From positions 1-23,768 of the forward strand of contig JAEDEG010000041.1 of assembly GCA_016293435.1 (NCBI GenBank): a stretch of DNA of 23,768 nucleotides, written 5' to 3'. Each line of letters opens with the position of its first letter. Position 1 is the stretch's first letter. The notes below the pieces were generated by a model. The model had not been told where the DNA came from. It did not search any database and saw only the letters and a list, made by a program, of their open reading frames with translations. Below are positions 7,451-15,184 of the stretch, one piece after another. This DNA comes from Clostridia bacterium (GTDB taxonomy: Bacteria > Bacillota > Clostridia > UMGS1810). The position numbers and the translations under genes were made by a program.

Positions 7451-9058
7451 TTGAAAAAAATAATATGTATAATAACATTACTGGCAGTGATTTTGAGTGG
7501 CTGTTCGCAAAAAAACGATGTTTCAGAATCGTCTAAGACTCAAGGTGATGACATATCAAAAAAAGGCGGTACAATAAAGCTTGGCTGTGTTCCCATCGAT
7601 ACTCTCAATCCTCTTGTAACATCCCATGCTTCAATCTCGGATTTTTTATATCTTATTTATGAGGGCCTTTTTGAAACCATGCCCGACCAGACTGCCGAAC
7701 CGGTTCTCGCTTCCGAATACGTTTCGTCGGAGGATAATACCGTTTATACAATCAAGCTCAAAGAGGGCGTTGAGTTTCATAACGGCAAATCATTCGGCTC
7801 CGATGACGTTGTAGCAACGCTTGACTATATTTTTCTCTACGACGGCAAATATTCATATATTCGAAACAATATTGTGACCTATTCGGCATTATCTCCCTAT
7901 GCGGTAGAAATACGGCTGACTTCGCCGGTGTCTGATTTTATGAATCTCTTTGATTTTCCGATTTTGCCGTCGGGGCTTACAAGCGATGATTTTATGCCTC
8001 AGAATTCCGATTTTGTGCCAATCGGTACCGGAATGTATAAATATGAAAGCTCCGTAGCTCAAAAAAATATATATCTTAAGGCCAACGAAAACAGACATTC
8101 ATCTATGCCCGCTCCCTACATCGAAACCGTTGATATCGAAATACTTTCAGATGAAGAAACCGTGATTTCGGCGTTTGATGCCGGCGTGACCGACATTCTC
8201 ACAACCTCGTGGAAAGACGGCTCCGAGTTGAACCTTACAGCCTCGCTATACAATACCTACTACACCCTTGGAAACAAATATACCTTTGTTGGCATAAACA
8301 CTCGGTGCTCGGCATTTGATACAGTGGAGGAACGTCGGCAGTTAAGAGAAAAAATCGATGCCGAAAGACTATGTGAGGATATTATGCTAAAGCATGCCGA
8401 GGAAGCATATTCGCCTATGCGTGACGGTGTGTATTATACCGAAACAGCAGCAGATACAGATTCTTCAAAGACCTTGATTGATGATGATATGACGGATGAA
8501 AAAGCTTCGTCCAAAGAAGAAGACAAAAAATCAGATAGTGAAAAAGAGCCTGAGCAAAAGAGCGAAAAAGACAGTAACGCCATTGTGATTTTGTATAATT
8601 CAGACAGCAAGGCCAAAGAGCGGCTTGCAATTTCGCTCTCACATCAGCTTGAGACCGCGGGCTACACATGCTCACTTCTGGCAGAGCCCTTTACAAGTTA
8701 CCTCGAAAAAGTAGCAAACTGCCATTATGATTTGTATGTGGGTGAGGTAAACCTCGACAACAGCGCAAATCTCAGCTTTATGTTCGGAGCGGACAGAAGT
8801 CCTCAGAATATATGCTCCTATACCGATCCGGAGCTTGAGACTCTTGTGTCAAATATAAACCGTATGTCCGGAAAAGGGGTCAAAACCGTTGCATGGGAGA
8901 ACTTTGAAAAATATTATAAAGAAAAAGTTTTTCAAATTCCTTTGTATTTTACGAAAAAAGAAGTTTATGTCAACAAAAGAATAAGCGGAAAGCTTACCCC
9001 AAATATTTCTTCTCAGCTTTCGGGATTTGATAAGCTTTATATCGAATCCGGCAAGTAA
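7451..9058 (+). CDS. Family-5 ABC transporter solute-binding lipoprotein (peptide/oligosaccharide type)
   Basis: The product is a 535-residue extracellular lipoprotein. The signal MKKIICIITLLAVILSGC ends in a lipobox, LSGC, with C18 as the lipidation site. A mature SBP_bac_5 (DppA/OppA-like) fold follows, seen in TLNPLVTSHAS, in LASEYVSSEDNTVYTIKLKE and in GVEFHNGKSFGSDDVV, the classical signature stretch. I chose TTG 7451 because AGAGGTG (7438-7444) is spaced 6 bases from it and the signal peptide starts there; GTG 7442 lies inside the binding site. Residues ~331-376 form an unusual Ser/Asp/Glu/Lys-rich low-complexity linker in the middle of the protein. The part after it resembles the second lobe. 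No permease or ATPase gene is adjacent, so the partner transporter must be elsewhere or the protein acts as a sensor. The gene is flanked by a promoter and strong terminators and is likely monocistronic. Confidence 0.87.
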   Translation: MKKIICIITLLAVILSGCSQKNDVSESSKTQGDDISKKGGTIKLGCVPIDTLNPLVTSHASISDFLYLIYEGLFETMPDQTAEPVLASEYVSSEDNTVYTIKLKEGVEFHNGKSFGSDDVVATLDYIFLYDGKYSYIRNNIVTYSALSPYAVEIRLTSPVSDFMNLFDFPILPSGLTSDDFMPQNSDFVPIGTGMYKYESSVAQKNIYLKANENRHSSMPAPYIETVDIEILSDEETVISAFDAGVTDILTTSWKDGSELNLTASLYNTYYTLGNKYTFVGINTRCSAFDTVEERRQLREKIDAERLCEDIMLKHAEEAYSPMRDGVYYTETAADTDSSKTLIDDDMTDEKASSKEEDKKSDSEKEPEQKSEKDSNAIVILYNSDSKAKERLAISLSHQLETAGYTCSLLAEPFTSYLEKVANCHYDLYVGEVNLDNSANLSFMFGADRSPQNICSYTDPELETLVSNINRMSGKGVKTVAWENFEKYYKEKVFQIPLYFTKKEVYVNKRISGKLTPNISSQLSGFDKLYIESGK

Positions 9059-9093
9059 GCCTTATTATGAATTGATTTTAATAAAACACACTC

Positions 9094-9136
9094 TTAAAAG
9101 TTCACAAAAGCCTGAAAAGCTTTTGTGCACTTTTAA
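9094..9136. terminator. Long hairpin downstream of the lipoprotein gene
   Basis: The arms at 9094-9111 and 9119-9136 pair over 18 positions with a single mismatch (T/C) around a 7-base loop. It begins 36 bp after the lipoprotein stop. The 3' arm contains TTTT runs but no clean T tract follows, so it may protect the 3' end or act together with the next terminator. Confidence 0.6.
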
Positions 9137-9145
9137 CGAAATTTT

Positions 9146-9182
9146 AAAAAAATGCCGATATCGCAAAAATCGGCGTTTTTTT
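9146..9182. terminator. Rho-independent terminator upstream of mraZ
   Basis: GCCGAT (9154-9159) pairs with ATCGGC (9169-9174), with G-U and A-T pairs extending the stem. A-rich bases on the left and a run of eight T (9176-9183) on the right make it potentially active in both directions. It insulates the dcw promoter from upstream transcription. Confidence 0.8.
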
Positions 9183-9196
9183 TGTGAGAAAAACTA

Positions 9197-9225
9197 TTGC
9201 AAAATTCTTAAAAATAGTTTATAAT
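9197..9225 (+). promoter_or_regulatory. Sigma-A promoter of the dcw cluster (PmraZ)
   Basis: TTGCAA (9197-9202) and a perfect TATAAT (9220-9225) are separated by exactly 17 bp. Transcription would start near 9232, at the first MraZ box. This is the best promoter match in the window and it directly precedes mraZ. Confidence 0.85.
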
Positions 9226-9231
9226 CATTAA

Positions 9232-9271
9232 AAAGTGGTGAAAAGTGTCACTGAAGGGTAGAAAGTGGTGA
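9232..9271 (+). promoter_or_regulatory. Four tandem 10-bp MraZ boxes (mraZ operator)
   Basis: The region reads as four head-to-tail decamers: AAAGTGGTGA (9232-9241), AAAGTGTCAC (9242-9251), TGAAGGGTAG (9252-9261, degenerate) and AAAGTGGTGA (9262-9271). AAAGTG(G/T) direct repeats at 10-bp spacing are the known binding sites of MraZ in Mollicutes and related Firmicutes. The array starts 6 bp after the -10 box, so MraZ bound here would be expected to block or modulate its own promoter. The site identity is seen directly; the regulatory effect is inferred. Confidence 0.85.
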
Positions 9272-9307
9272 TTTTTCATCAAAATTACAGCGAAAGGGAG
9301 TGAAAAC

Positions 9308-9739
9308 GTGTTCAGTGGAGAGTACCAGCATACTTTAGATGCAAAGGGCAGAATAATAATGCCTGTTAAATTCAGAGAAGCTTTGGGCGACAGTTTTTTC
9401 GTTACCAAAGGTTTAGACAACAATCTCCTTGTATTCAGTCGCGATGAATGGCAGAAATTTTATGACAAACTGAGCACACTTCCTCTTGCTAACAAAAATT
9501 CCCGCGGATTTTCCAGACTTTTTCTTGCAGGTGCAATTGAGTGTGAGACTGACAAGCAGGGCAGAATACAGCTCACACCTCCACTCAAAAAATACGCTAT
9601 GCTTGAAAAGGACGTTACCATAATAGGCAACGGCAATAAGCTCGAAATATGGAACACCGATAAGTGGGACGAATATGTAAACGGTCTCGATACAGACGCA
9701 ATGGCAGAGAGCCTTTGCGAGCTCGGTATCATGATCTAA
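9308..9739 (+). CDS. mraZ: Transcriptional regulator MraZ
   Basis: The product has 143 residues, the normal family length. It carries two SpoVT/AbrB-like DNA-binding halves with the hallmark motifs DAKGRIIMP (11-19) and DKQGRIQL (82-89). MraZ forms ring-shaped oligomers that bind tandem repeats in front of its own gene and tune the dcw operon; such repeats are present just upstream. The GTG start at 9308 follows AAAGGGAG (9293-9300) at a spacing of 7 and gives the canonical N-terminus MFSGEYQHTLD. Its stop codon overlaps the rsmH ribosome binding site, indicating coupled translation. Confidence 0.97.
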   Translation: MFSGEYQHTLDAKGRIIMPVKFREALGDSFFVTKGLDNNLLVFSRDEWQKFYDKLSTLPLANKNSRGFSRLFLAGAIECETDKQGRIQLTPPLKKYAMLEKDVTIIGNGNKLEIWNTDKWDEYVNGLDTDAMAESLCELGIMI

Positions 9740-9752
9740 GGAGGCTGTTTCG

Positions 9753-10685
9753 TTGGAATTTAAGCATGTGTCGGTTCTTCTTGATGAATCAATCGAAGGA
9801 CTTTGCATACGCCCCGACGGCATATATGTAGACGGCACCCTCGGCGGCGGCGGACATAGCCTTCATATTGTCAAAAGGCTTTCGTCAAAAGGCAGACTTA
9901 TAGGTATAGACAGAGACGAGGATGCGCTTTGTGCCGCAAAGTCTCGCCTTGCCGAATTTGATAATGTAGTGTATGTTCACTCCAACTTTGCAGATATAAA
10001 AGACATTTTGCTAAGTGAGGGTATTGATAGTATAGACGGTGCAATTATAGACCTTGGTGTGTCATCCTATCAGCTCGATTGTGCAGAGCGCGGCTTTTCA
10101 TATATGGAGGATGCCCCTCTCGATATGAGAATGGATCGCAGCTGTGGCTTTACTGCGTATGATGTCATTAATGACTATCCAAAGGAAAAACTTATAAAGA
10201 TATTTTACGAATACGGCGAGGAACGCTTTTCCAAAAGGGTTGCCGAGCTCATTGATGAAAAGAGAAAACAAGCCCCCATCCGCACAACCCTTGAGCTTGT
10301 CGATATCATAAAAAAAGCAATACCCGAAAAGCATCGCCGAAATGGCTCAAATCCCGCCAAGCGCGTTTTTCAGGCTGTCAGAATTGAGGTAAATTCGGAG
10401 CTTGAACCTCTCAAAAAAGCAGTGTCTGATTTTTTTGACGTTCTTTCTCCGGGCGGCAGACTGTGTATAATAACCTTTCACTCCTTAGAGGATCGAATAG
10501 TAAAGCAGACCTTTTCCTCTTTTGCAAAGGGATGCACATGCCCTAAGGATTTTCCGATATGTGTGTGCGGCAATAAGCCGCGCGGCAAGGTGATTACCGC
10601 AAAACCCATAATTGCGAGCAAAGATGAACTCGAATTTAACAAAAGATCCAAAAGTGCGAAATTGCGTATATGCGAAAAATTATAA
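9753..10685 (+). CDS. rsmH: 16S rRNA (cytosine-1402 N4)-methyltransferase RsmH (MraW)
   Basis: The 310-residue product matches the family length. It methylates N4 of C1402 in the 16S rRNA P site using S-adenosylmethionine. The N-terminal FKHVSVLLDESI, the SAM loop YVDGTLGGGGHS (25-36), IIDLGVSSYQLD and the C-terminal RIVKQTF and RSKSAKLRICEKL segments are all characteristic. Translation starts at TTG 9753, 8 bases after AGGAGG (9739-9744), which overlaps the mraZ stop. The 3' end is unusual: the last two bases of the terminal Leu codon and the TAA stop lie within copy 2 of the structured repeat, which begins at 10681. The protein still ends at the family's usual C-terminal EKL, so function should be intact. 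Confidence 0.97.
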   Translation: MEFKHVSVLLDESIEGLCIRPDGIYVDGTLGGGGHSLHIVKRLSSKGRLIGIDRDEDALCAAKSRLAEFDNVVYVHSNFADIKDILLSEGIDSIDGAIIDLGVSSYQLDCAERGFSYMEDAPLDMRMDRSCGFTAYDVINDYPKEKLIKIFYEYGEERFSKRVAELIDEKRKQAPIRTTLELVDIIKKAIPEKHRRNGSNPAKRVFQAVRIEVNSELEPLKKAVSDFFDVLSPGGRLCIITFHSLEDRIVKQTFSSFAKGCTCPKDFPICVCGNKPRGKVITAKPIIASKDELEFNKRSKSAKLRICEKL

Positions 10686-10799
10686 CTAAATTAAGATGTC
10701 CTCCGCCTCTATAGGCGGCGGGTGACATTTAATTTTTTCAGCGGGAGTTCAATCTCCCACTGAAAACGTTGAATGATGCGGCTTTGCCGCTTATTGAAT
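10681..10799 (+). repeat. Structured ~119-bp dispersed repeat, copy 2, at the rsmH/ftsL junction
   Basis: This is nearly identical to 7213-7330. Differences are one extra T in the first module and two C/T changes. One of these puts a C opposite A in the 13-bp stem of module 2, so that hairpin is slightly weaker here. Its first bases supply the rsmH stop codon, and its last base is immediately followed by GAGGTGAG, the ftsL ribosome binding site. It thus fills the intercistronic gap almost exactly. It has the same orientation relative to the downstream gene as copy 1. Confidence 0.9.
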
Positions 10800-10812
10800 G
10801 AGGTGAGACAAG

Positions 10813-11322
10813 TTGGCAGAAAATTGGTATAGTAGGGCTTATTCCTACGATTATGACGGAACATCTGCTTACAAAATTAAAGAATATGACAAATACAACG
10901 AAGAAACTCAAAAGAAGCAGGATGAAAAAAAGCAAGGCAGGCTGAAACAAGCTGCTGTTAATCATAAAAAAACATTCATTGTTACAGGTGTGGTTTTTGC
11001 TGTGGCCATAGCGTTTTTGTATGCAAATGTAATGCTGATACGCGTTTGTGCAAAATACGATGAGCTCACCGCATCTTTGGAAGATATAAAAGTAAGAAAT
11101 ACTCAAACCTCATTTGAAATTTCGTCGGGAATAGATCTTGCAGAGGTTGAAGAAAAAGCGAAAATGGAATTTGGAATGCAGCAACCCGAAAGCCATCAGA
11201 ATGTATATGTTGAAGTAGTTCAGAGTGATTATGCCGAAACAACGCAGCAACCGGTATCCGAAGGAAACTTTACAGACAAAATGATATCCGGGCTCAAATC
11301 GTTTTTGGAATATATCAGATAA
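10813..11322 (+). CDS. ftsL: Cell division protein FtsL-like
   Basis: The product is a 169-residue bitopic membrane protein. Residues 1-52 are a charged cytoplasmic region rich in Tyr, Lys and Gln, residues ~54-76 form one membrane helix, and residues ~80-105 look like a short coiled coil (KYDELTASLEDIKV), the FtsL/DivIC arrangement. A motif of the type DLAEVEEKAKMEFGMQQP follows, which is typical of FtsL in Firmicutes. FtsL works with FtsQ/DivIB and DivIC to activate septal FtsW and its PBP. The start is TTG 10813, with GAGGTGAG (10800-10807) spaced 5 bases. Its place between rsmH and the PBP gene is diagnostic because FtsL sequences are poorly conserved. Confidence 0.85.
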   Translation: MAENWYSRAYSYDYDGTSAYKIKEYDKYNEETQKKQDEKKQGRLKQAAVNHKKTFIVTGVVFAVAIAFLYANVMLIRVCAKYDELTASLEDIKVRNTQTSFEISSGIDLAEVEEKAKMEFGMQQPESHQNVYVEVVQSDYAETTQQPVSEGNFTDKMISGLKSFLEYIR

Positions 11323-11340
11323 GTTTTTAATATACATATA

Positions 11341-11386
11341 TAGGCACAAGAAAGCCGGCTTGCTGTTGCCGGTCTACTTGTGCCTA
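11341..11386. promoter_or_regulatory. Intercistronic hairpin between ftsL and the PBP gene
   Basis: TAGGCACAAG (11341-11350) pairs perfectly with CTTGTGCCTA (11377-11386). Inside it, CCGGC (11355-11359) pairs with GCCGG (11368-11372) around an 8-base loop. No T tract follows, so it is not a classical terminator. It may be an RNA processing or stability element or an attenuator within the 158-bp gap. A short inverted repeat CGATT-A-AATCG lies just after it (11388-11398). Confidence 0.55.
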
Positions 11387-11480
11387 ATCGATTAAATCGG
11401 TGAATATACATTTTTCGTCCGGATTCGCCTTTTTATAGGGTGATTTGCGGACACATCAACAAAGAAAGGAACGGCGCTCA

Positions 11481-13658
11481 ATGAGGAAGCATAAAAGAAA
11501 AGGTGTCAGCGTACAAAACAGAATGTTAATATTTGCCGTGGCAATTATGTCTCTTCTTACAATTTTGCTCGGGCGCGTTCTGTGGATTCAGACTGTCAGA
11601 GGTGAAGAATACGGCAAAACTGCCGCCTTGCAGCAAACCAAGGATATATTGATAAGCTCTAAGCGCGGTATAATATATGATCGAAATATGAATGAGCTTG
11701 CCAAAAGTGCTTCTGCCGAAACAGTTACGGCCAATCCGGCAGAGGTGAAAAAAAGCAAAAAAATAAATGAGATTGCAACCGGACTTGCAAAAATTTTGGA
11801 TATGGATAAAGACAAGGTCTACAAAAAGCTTTCTACCGAGCAGACCTATGTTGAAATAAAAGAAGAAATAGACAAAGAACAGGCAGATGCGATCAGAGAA
11901 AAAGCCTATCCGGGGATATCTCTTGTAGAAGATTTCAAAAGATACTATCCCGGGGGAGAGCTTGCCTCCCACATAATAGGCTTTGTGGGCAAGGATAATC
12001 AGGGGCTTGCCGGAATAGAGATGATATATGAAAATTATCTAAAGGGCGTACCCGGCAGACTCATTACCGCTCAGGATGCCGTTGGTGCCAACATGCCCTA
12101 TAAATATGAAAAATACATTGATCCCGAAAACGGTGCCAATGTTGTTTTGACTATAGATGAGGTTATTCAGAGAAAGGCAGAAGACGCTCTCAAAAAAGCT
12201 GTTGAAAACTTTGACGTTGAAAATGGTGCGGCATGTATTATCATGGGTGCCAAAACGGGTGAAATTCTTGCCATGGCAACCTATCCCACTTTTGACCTCA
12301 ACAGTCCTTTTACCATAATAGAAGAAGAAACTCAAAAAGAAATTGACGAGATTGAAGACCCCCAAAAAAGAACGCAGGCTACTTCCGATGCACTCAACAA
12401 ACAGTGGCGTAACAAAGCGGTGGTAGATTCCTACGAGCCCGGCTCCACCTTTAAGGCTATGGTTGCGGCTATGGCGCTTGAAGAAAACCTGGTCAGCCTA
12501 AACGAAAACTTTGTGTGCAGTGGCTCGGTACAAGTTGCCAACTACAACATAAGATGCTGGAAATCCGGCGGTCACGGCACCGAAACCTTTGTTCAGGGGG
12601 TATACAATTCGTGCAATCCTGTGTTTATGTCTATAGGGGCGCGTCTCGGCACATCCAGATTTTATAAGTATTACAAGGCCTTCGGCTTTGGTGAGACAAC
12701 CGGATTTGACCTTCCGGGCGAGGCTGTGGGTACATTCCATGCCATGAAAAACTTCAATGAGGTTGAGCTTGCAACCGCCTCATTCGGTCAGGGCTTTACG
12801 GTAACGCCGCTTCAGCTTGTTACGGCATATTCCGCAATCACCAACGGCGGTTACATGGTAAAACCCCGTCTTATTAAAGCACTGGTAGACGATGACGGCA
12901 ATGTAATAAAAAACTTTGAAACGGAAACAATAAGACAGGTTGTAAGCCGCGAAACTGCGCAGACCACCTGCCAGATTCTTGAGGGCGTTGCCTCCGACGG
13001 TACAAGTAAAAATGCCTACATAGAGGGCTACCACATAGCAGGCAAAACAGGTACCAGTGAAAAGCTCCCCAGAGGAAACGGCAAGTATGTTGCTTCGTTT
13101 GTCGGTTTTGCTCCGGCAGACGACCCCGAGCTTATTTGCTTGGTAATGCTCGATGAACCCATGGGTTCATCTCATATGGGCGGTGCAACCGCCGCACCTA
13201 CCTTTAAGGAGATTATGCAGGATGTGCTTGTATATATGCAAATTGAGAGCGACAGCTCTATAGAATATAAGTTTGTTCCCGATGTAAAGGGAAAAACTGC
13301 TCAAGAAGCCAAAAAGCTTGCCGCCGATGTGGGACTCAGATGCACTGTTATCGGTCAGGGCGACAAGGTTATTTCCCAGACTCCCGCAGTTGGTGTGGGT
13401 ATAGGCGGTGAAGGTGTTGTAATTGCCTACACCGAGGATGTGGCAGACGATTATGTAACCGTGCCCGATATCATGGGCTGCTACGCGTCCGATGCCAATC
13501 TGATGCTCATAAATTCCGGTCTCAATATGAAGGCAAAGGGCTCAGATGCTACCGGAACTTCCGTCTTTGTATGCTCTCAGGAGCCGGCGGCAGGAACAGA
13601 GGTTCCGAGGGGAACTGTGGTAAGTGTTGAATACAGTTCCAACGCAAATGTACACTAA
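11481..13658 (+). CDS. Class B penicillin-binding protein (FtsI/PBP2B/SpoVD family) with two PASTA domains
   Basis: The product has 725 residues. A basic N-terminus is followed by one membrane anchor (~16-36), a dimerisation/pedestal domain and then the transpeptidase domain with all three active-site motifs: STFK (S322, K325), SCN (S377, N379) and KTGT (522-525). Two C-terminal PASTA repeats follow (from ~598 and ~665), as in PBP2B/PBP2x. The enzyme cross-links septal or spore peptidoglycan in the periplasm-facing space and pairs with the FtsW/SpoVE encoded downstream. I chose ATG 11481, with AAAGGA at 11465-11470 (spacing 10); an in-frame TTG at 11445 would add 12 basic residues. The sequence cannot separate a vegetative FtsI from SpoVD, and the lack of a sigE-sigG block nearby leaves that open. 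Confidence 0.93.
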   Translation: MRKHKRKGVSVQNRMLIFAVAIMSLLTILLGRVLWIQTVRGEEYGKTAALQQTKDILISSKRGIIYDRNMNELAKSASAETVTANPAEVKKSKKINEIATGLAKILDMDKDKVYKKLSTEQTYVEIKEEIDKEQADAIREKAYPGISLVEDFKRYYPGGELASHIIGFVGKDNQGLAGIEMIYENYLKGVPGRLITAQDAVGANMPYKYEKYIDPENGANVVLTIDEVIQRKAEDALKKAVENFDVENGAACIIMGAKTGEILAMATYPTFDLNSPFTIIEEETQKEIDEIEDPQKRTQATSDALNKQWRNKAVVDSYEPGSTFKAMVAAMALEENLVSLNENFVCSGSVQVANYNIRCWKSGGHGTETFVQGVYNSCNPVFMSIGARLGTSRFYKYYKAFGFGETTGFDLPGEAVGTFHAMKNFNEVELATASFGQGFTVTPLQLVTAYSAITNGGYMVKPRLIKALVDDDGNVIKNFETETIRQVVSRETAQTTCQILEGVASDGTSKNAYIEGYHIAGKTGTSEKLPRGNGKYVASFVGFAPADDPELICLVMLDEPMGSSHMGGATAAPTFKEIMQDVLVYMQIESDSSIEYKFVPDVKGKTAQEAKKLAADVGLRCTVIGQGDKVISQTPAVGVGIGGEGVVIAYTEDVADDYVTVPDIMGCYASDANLMLINSGLNMKAKGSDATGTSVFVCSQEPAAGTEVPRGTVVSVEYSSNANVH

Positions 13659-13726
13659 ACAGAACATGGTTTTAAAATGAGTCAGATTCGAATGTATTTT
13701 GACTGCAAACAAAGGAGCTGTATAAA

Positions 13727-15163
13727 TTGAAGCTTATAGAAATAATAAAATCACTTAATCCCGTCTCTGTCTACGGCGGCACAGATGTGGAAATCACATC
13801 CATAACCAACAACTCAAAAGAATGTACAAACGGTTCACTCTTTGTTGCGGTACGCGGCTTTCAGACCGACGGTCACAAATATATAGCATCGGCTGTGTCT
13901 CAGGGTGCCGTTGCCGTTATATGCGAAGAATATAATCCCGATACAGACGCAGTTCAGATAGTTGTAGACAACAGCCGCCGTTCGGAGGCGGTTGCCGCAG
14001 CGGTATTTTACGGTAAGCCCTCAGAAGGGTTTAAGCTCATAGGCGTTACGGGTACCAATGGCAAAACAACGATTACATATCTGGTAAAGCACATATTGGA
14101 GCAAAACGGATATAAGGTCGGCCTTATAGGCACAAATCAAAACATGATAGGTGATACCGCAATAGAAACGGGACGCACAACTCCCGATTCTATAGAGCTT
14201 CAAAGGATTTTCCGGCAGATGGCAGATGCAGGAGTGGACTTTTGTGTGATGGAGGTTTCGTCTCATGCTCTGGAGCTCGACAGAGTTTACGGATGCAGAT
14301 ATGCAGTGGGAGCCTTTACAAATCTTACTCAGGATCATCTTGATTTTCACATAACCATGGATAACTATGCCAAAGCAAAATCAAAGCTTTGGCAAATATC
14401 AGATATTGCAGTGATAAATGTCGACGACGAATACGGCAAAAGGATGCTCGCCGATTGTCCTTGCAAGGCTGTAGGCTATTCAATCCAAAACAGTGATGCC
14501 GCAATTGTTGCCAAAAATGTTGCACTTCATTCATCCGGTGTTGAGTTTTCGGTTTCGGACACCGAATACAAGCTTTGTATCCCCGGTGAGTTTTCTGTAT
14601 ATAATGCTCTTTGTGCCATAGGTGTGGCAAAGGCGGCAGGCATAAGCGACACAAAAATTGCTTCTGCTCTTTTGTCAGCCTGCGGTGTTAAGGGCAGGGT
14701 AGAGGTTGTTCCCACCGGAAAAGATTATACAGTAATCATAGATTATGCCCACACTCCCGACGGCATCGAAAACATTCTTTCTGCAGTACGCGGCTTTGCC
14801 GAGGGAAGAGTTGTAATAGTGTTTGGCTGCGGCGGTGACAGAGACAATACCAAAAGACCCATTATGGGTGAAATTGCCGGAAAAATGGCAGATTTCTGTG
14901 TCGTCACCAGCGACAACCCGCGTACAGAGGACCCCATGAAAATTATTGCCATGGTCGAAGAGGGTGTTAAGCGCACCGATGCCGACTATGTTGTAATAGA
15001 AAACCGCAAAGATGCAATAGCCTATGCTTTGAACAATGCCCAAAGCGGAGATTGTATCGTGCTTGCAGGCAAGGGTCACGAAACATATCAAATACTAAAC
15101 TCCGGCACCATTCATTTTGATGAAAGAGAAGTAGTCAGAGAAATTCTCGAGCAAAAAAAATAA
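13727..15163 (+). CDS. murE: UDP-N-acetylmuramoyl-L-alanyl-D-glutamate--2,6-diaminopimelate ligase MurE
   Basis: The product has 478 residues with the three Mur ligase domains. The ATP loop is GTNGKTT (109-115), preceded by GVT, and the C-terminal domain shows the DNPR motif (396-399) that recognises meso-diaminopimelate; lysine-adding enzymes differ here. LAGKGHETYQ near the C-terminus is a further family mark. It adds the third amino acid of the stem peptide in the cytoplasm. Translation starts at TTG 13727, 9 bases after AAAGGAG (13711-13717). It is followed 21 bp later by murF. Confidence 0.97.
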   Translation: MKLIEIIKSLNPVSVYGGTDVEITSITNNSKECTNGSLFVAVRGFQTDGHKYIASAVSQGAVAVICEEYNPDTDAVQIVVDNSRRSEAVAAAVFYGKPSEGFKLIGVTGTNGKTTITYLVKHILEQNGYKVGLIGTNQNMIGDTAIETGRTTPDSIELQRIFRQMADAGVDFCVMEVSSHALELDRVYGCRYAVGAFTNLTQDHLDFHITMDNYAKAKSKLWQISDIAVINVDDEYGKRMLADCPCKAVGYSIQNSDAAIVAKNVALHSSGVEFSVSDTEYKLCIPGEFSVYNALCAIGVAKAAGISDTKIASALLSACGVKGRVEVVPTGKDYTVIIDYAHTPDGIENILSAVRGFAEGRVVIVFGCGGDRDNTKRPIMGEIAGKMADFCVVTSDNPRTEDPMKIIAMVEEGVKRTDADYVVIENRKDAIAYALNNAQSGDCIVLAGKGHETYQILNSGTIHFDEREVVREILEQKK

Positions 15164-15184
15164 AAAATCAAAAGGACAAAACTT

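Noticed and set aside
8415..8675. Minus-strand open frames opposite the charged linker of the lipoprotein
   Set aside because: They arise because the Ser/Glu/Lys-rich repetitive coding sequence lacks stops on the other strand; no ribosome binding site or family motif.
9027..9224. Short + strand open frame overlapping the end of the lipoprotein gene and the terminator
   Set aside because: It runs through both hairpins, has no good ribosome binding site and its composition follows the terminator sequence.
11445..11480. Upstream TTG start for the PBP gene
   Set aside because: It adds 12 basic residues with a poorly spaced binding site, whereas ATG 11481 gives a normal class B PBP N-terminus.
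14675..15091. Minus-strand open frames inside murE
   Set aside because: Fully antisense to a well-supported essential gene, with no start signals.
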